64,000 nt of DNA from Triticum aestivum (Eukaryota; Streptophyta; Magnoliopsida; Poales; Poaceae). Shown piece after piece: positions 62,196 to 64,000 of this stretch (the stretch's first letter is position 1; every line of letters begins with the position of its first letter). Location: contig NC_057800.1 in the NCBI RefSeq assembly GCF_018294505.1, positions 169,565,703-169,629,702 of the forward strand, given 5' to 3'. A program made the position numbers and the translations under genes. The notes under the pieces are model-generated. The model was not told the DNA's origin. It did no database searches and saw only the letters and a program-made list of their open reading frames with translations.

Positions 62196-64000
62196 ATGTT
62201 AGACCAAAGTGATAGCCAAAACTTGTCAGAGCAGCAAGTGCAGATGAGTGAGGGCACTAGTCCCTCAAGTTCCTCAGATGATGGCAGCAGGAGCACCCCT
62301 AGCAATCTGCCTAAAGCTGCCACAAGACAGAGAAAGAAGAGAGCCTCAGACTCAGAATATGAGGATTATGTGGCAGAAGAGGAAGCAACTTCCAAGAGAG
62401 TTGAGCCAGCACAGGGCATAAAACCAGGGATGAAGATCAAAAGGCCAGCAGGCAGGCAGCCTATGTCAAAGGCCAGAGCTTCAACTGAGAAGCCCACTCC
62501 CATTGAGCCAGTTGCTGCTGAAGGCAAGAAGAGGAAAGAAAGGGTGAAGAAAACTGTAGCCAGAGTGCTTGGCAAGGCTTCCATCATGGAAGATGAGGAG
62601 GAAGAAGAAGAGGTAGCTGCACCAGCACCTAAGGCACCCAAGCTGATGGGTGATGCCATAAGAACAGGGGCAGCTGCTTCCAAGGCCAAGCCAGCTCCAA
62701 AGCCAAAGCCAAAGAGGAACACAAGAAGCATCCCAGCTACTGAGAAGAACAAGGCCCCAGTGCCTGAAGCTGCGGAAGAAGAAGAAGAGAATGTTCTTAG
62801 AAAGCTCAAGCCCAAGATCCCAGACCACAACGATGCTCATCCTGTGGTTGAGGATATGAAACTCAGGAGAGATTCAGGGCTCCAGAAGTGGAGAGAAGCA
62901 GACCCGTATGCTTCAAGGAGAAGGACTGCAGTTGACTACAGGTTTCACACCAAGGAGCAGCTAGACTTTTATGAGACAGTGCTGCTAGACAAGAAGCCAA
63001 TTGTCTATGATATGAGATGGGTTGATTGGCAATACATCAAGGACAACGAAGAGTACTACCCTGGAGTGCAGGACAGCTTCAAGGCATGTGGAGTAGAGGA
63101 CTTTGTTGGGCAGAAGCTCACAAAGTGGAACGAGGAACTCATCATGCAGTTCTACTCCACAGCCCATTTCTATCCAGATGGCAGGATTGTATGGATGTCA
63201 GAGGGTACGAGGTACCAGTCTACAGTTGCTGAATGGGCTCAGCTGATTAATGCCCCAGAAGAGCATGACGACGACTTGGACATTTATGCCAAGAAGAAGA
63301 TGGACCACAACTCAATGTCAAACATGTACAAGGAGATTCCAAATGAAGCACTTGATACGTTCAAGTTTGGCTCAGTACACTATCTTCTGTCAGGGCTGCC
63401 AACCATCAACTGGATTCTTAGGCACACCCTATTGCCCAAGTCTGGAGATCACAAGATGATCAGGGGCCACGCGATCAACTTGCTTCATATCTTTGACGTG
63501 CCACAGAAATTCAAAGTCATGAGCCTTATGATTGAAACAATCAAGAGGACAGCAGCAGAACAGAAGAGGAGCTGTGGATATGCCCCACAGATTCAGGAGC
63601 TCATCAACTCTAAGATGGGCACGGGCATATACTTATTGGACAAGGAACACCTGCCCATCCGTCCAGACTTTGAAGATAATCAAGTGGTCATGACTGAGAA
63701 TGAGCCATCATCTGCCCAAGCACAAGCCAAGAAGGAGAAGGCGAGGAAGGAGAAAGCTGCCAAGATGCCTACTCAAGAGGAGGCATCTGAATATTTCCTG
63801 AAAACCAAACAAGAGCAGCTTGGTTACTTGATTGCATCCACCCTGTGGATTGAGCAAGGACTAGCCACCCTAACTCAAAACCAGGCAAGCTTAGAGTGGA
63901 TCATGGAACAAAAGTTCTATGACTTGGATGTCAAAGTGACAGAGATTCAGACTGCAGTGGAGCAGCTCCAGGATGACATGCAGGAGAGGAGAGGCAAGAC
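62196..64000 (+). CDS. Long accessory ORF of element F, at least 601 codons, runs off the window
   Basis: The frame opens at 62196 (MLDQSDSQNLSEQQVQMSE), 23 bases after the predicted splice acceptor, and stays open to the last base. Residues 1-210 are disordered-looking: Ser-rich, then Lys/Ala/Pro- and Glu-rich with basic clusters (TRQRKKRASDSEYED, KPKPKRNTRSIP) that look like nuclear signals or nucleic-acid-binding stretches. From about residue 225 a globular part follows (RFHTKEQLDFYETVLLDKKP, MRWVDWQYIKDNEEYYPG, LLSGLPTINWILRHTLLPK, RGHAINLLHIFDVPQKFKVM). The last 90 residues are helical and charged (EKARKEKAAKMPTQEEASEY, VKVTEIQTAVEQLQDDMQ), probably coiled coil. There are no reverse transcriptase, integrase, protease or zinc-knuckle motifs. 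The globular part has a general resemblance to ATHILA ORF-1-like/plant-transposon-associated proteins in my memory; function unknown. Intact so far, unlike the neighbouring gag. Confidence 0.8.
   Translation, partial: MLDQSDSQNLSEQQVQMSEGTSPSSSSDDGSRSTPSNLPKAATRQRKKRASDSEYEDYVAEEEATSKRVEPAQGIKPGMKIKRPAGRQPMSKARASTEKPTPIEPVAAEGKKRKERVKKTVARVLGKASIMEDEEEEEEVAAPAPKAPKLMGDAIRTGAAASKAKPAPKPKPKRNTRSIPATEKNKAPVPEAAEEEEENVLRKLKPKIPDHNDAHPVVEDMKLRRDSGLQKWREADPYASRRRTAVDYRFHTKEQLDFYETVLLDKKPIVYDMRWVDWQYIKDNEEYYPGVQDSFKACGVEDFVGQKLTKWNEELIMQFYSTAHFYPDGRIVWMSEGTRYQSTVAEWAQLINAPEEHDDDLDIYAKKKMDHNSMSNMYKEIPNEALDTFKFGSVHYLLSGLPTINWILRHTLLPKSGDHKMIRGHAINLLHIFDVPQKFKVMSLMIETIKRTAAEQKRSCGYAPQIQELINSKMGTGIYLLDKEHLPIRPDFEDNQVVMTENEPSSAQAQAKKEKARKEKAAKMPTQEEASEYFLKTKQEQLGYLIASTLWIEQGLATLTQNQASLEWIMEQKFYDLDVKVTEIQTAVEQLQDDMQERRGK

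Larger units (their letters stand above)
56435..64000 (+). mobile_element. Element F: Maximus-like Copia retrotransposon, 5' part
   Basis: A full LTR (56435-58191), a Met-type primer site, a Copia gag, a spacer and a second transcription unit with a long ORF are seen before the window ends. The LTR matches my memory of the Triticeae Maximus family. Protease, integrase, reverse transcriptase and the 3' LTR must lie beyond 64000 if present. Confidence 0.85.

Noticed and set aside
1..64000. tRNA, rRNA or other structured RNA genes
   Set aside because: I looked for A/B-box pairs, cloverleaf-like palindromes and conserved rRNA blocks by eye and found only primer-site and SINE relics.

Overview
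The window is intergenic DNA from a large-genome grass, most likely a Triticeae species (wheat, Aegilops, barley or rye group). I base this on recognising, from memory and without a search, a Maximus-type Copia LTR with its arrays of CGGT..ACCG motifs, Sabrina/Fatima-like Gypsy elements with a Asp-type primer site, Thalos-like Stowaway MITEs, an Au-type SINE tail and CACTA subterminal DNA. No ordinary host gene could be supported. Almost every convincing coding stretch belongs to a transposable element, and most carry stops or frameshifts.

Layout. 1-7446: the 3' end of a Gypsy element on the plus strand, with noncoding internal DNA, a purine tract and a 4 kb LTR that holds a 527-base N gap. 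7447-20779: older, non-LTR sequence peppered with small elements: five Stowaway-like MITEs, a broken PIF/Harbinger transposon (13877-16128), a 1.4 kb retroposon with a 13-bp target duplication, a 306-bp retroposed insertion with a 19-bp target duplication, tandem repeats and long GA microsatellites. 20780-22608: a pile of truncated LTR fragments.

22609-49230 is a nest. Element A (Athila-type Gypsy, minus strand) is present as pol, accessory ORF, purine tract, LTR, primer site, gag and protease, so one LTR is shared by two partial copies. Its reverse transcriptase gene is split by element B (30235-38540, complete, non-autonomous, gag-protease only, AGAAT target duplication) and, 76 bases beyond that, by element C (Tat-type Gypsy, plus strand, from 38622). 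C is itself split in its second RNase H by D, a 4.2 kb solo LTR (GTTGC duplication), and in its integrase by E, a CACTA element starting at 49231.

49231 onward: E carries GC-rich tandem repeats, a TATA-led ORF of unknown function, minus-strand exon-like fragments and a 90-nt hairpin. The right ends of A, C and E are not visible. A Tourist-like MITE (55381-55689) and a truncated Copia LTR (G) follow, and from 56435 to the window end lies element F, a Maximus-like Copia element. F has a full 5' LTR, a primer site and a frameshifted gag. It then has a second, independent-looking transcription unit: a TATA box, an ATG-free leader exon, a predicted 485-bp intron and an open reading frame of at least 601 codons that runs off the window. 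The promoter of that unit carries the same CGGT..ACCG arrays as the LTR promoter. Together with the accessory ORF of A and its LTR-like upstream palindrome, this suggests that separate accessory genes driven by LTR-like promoters recur in these families; that interpretation is inference.
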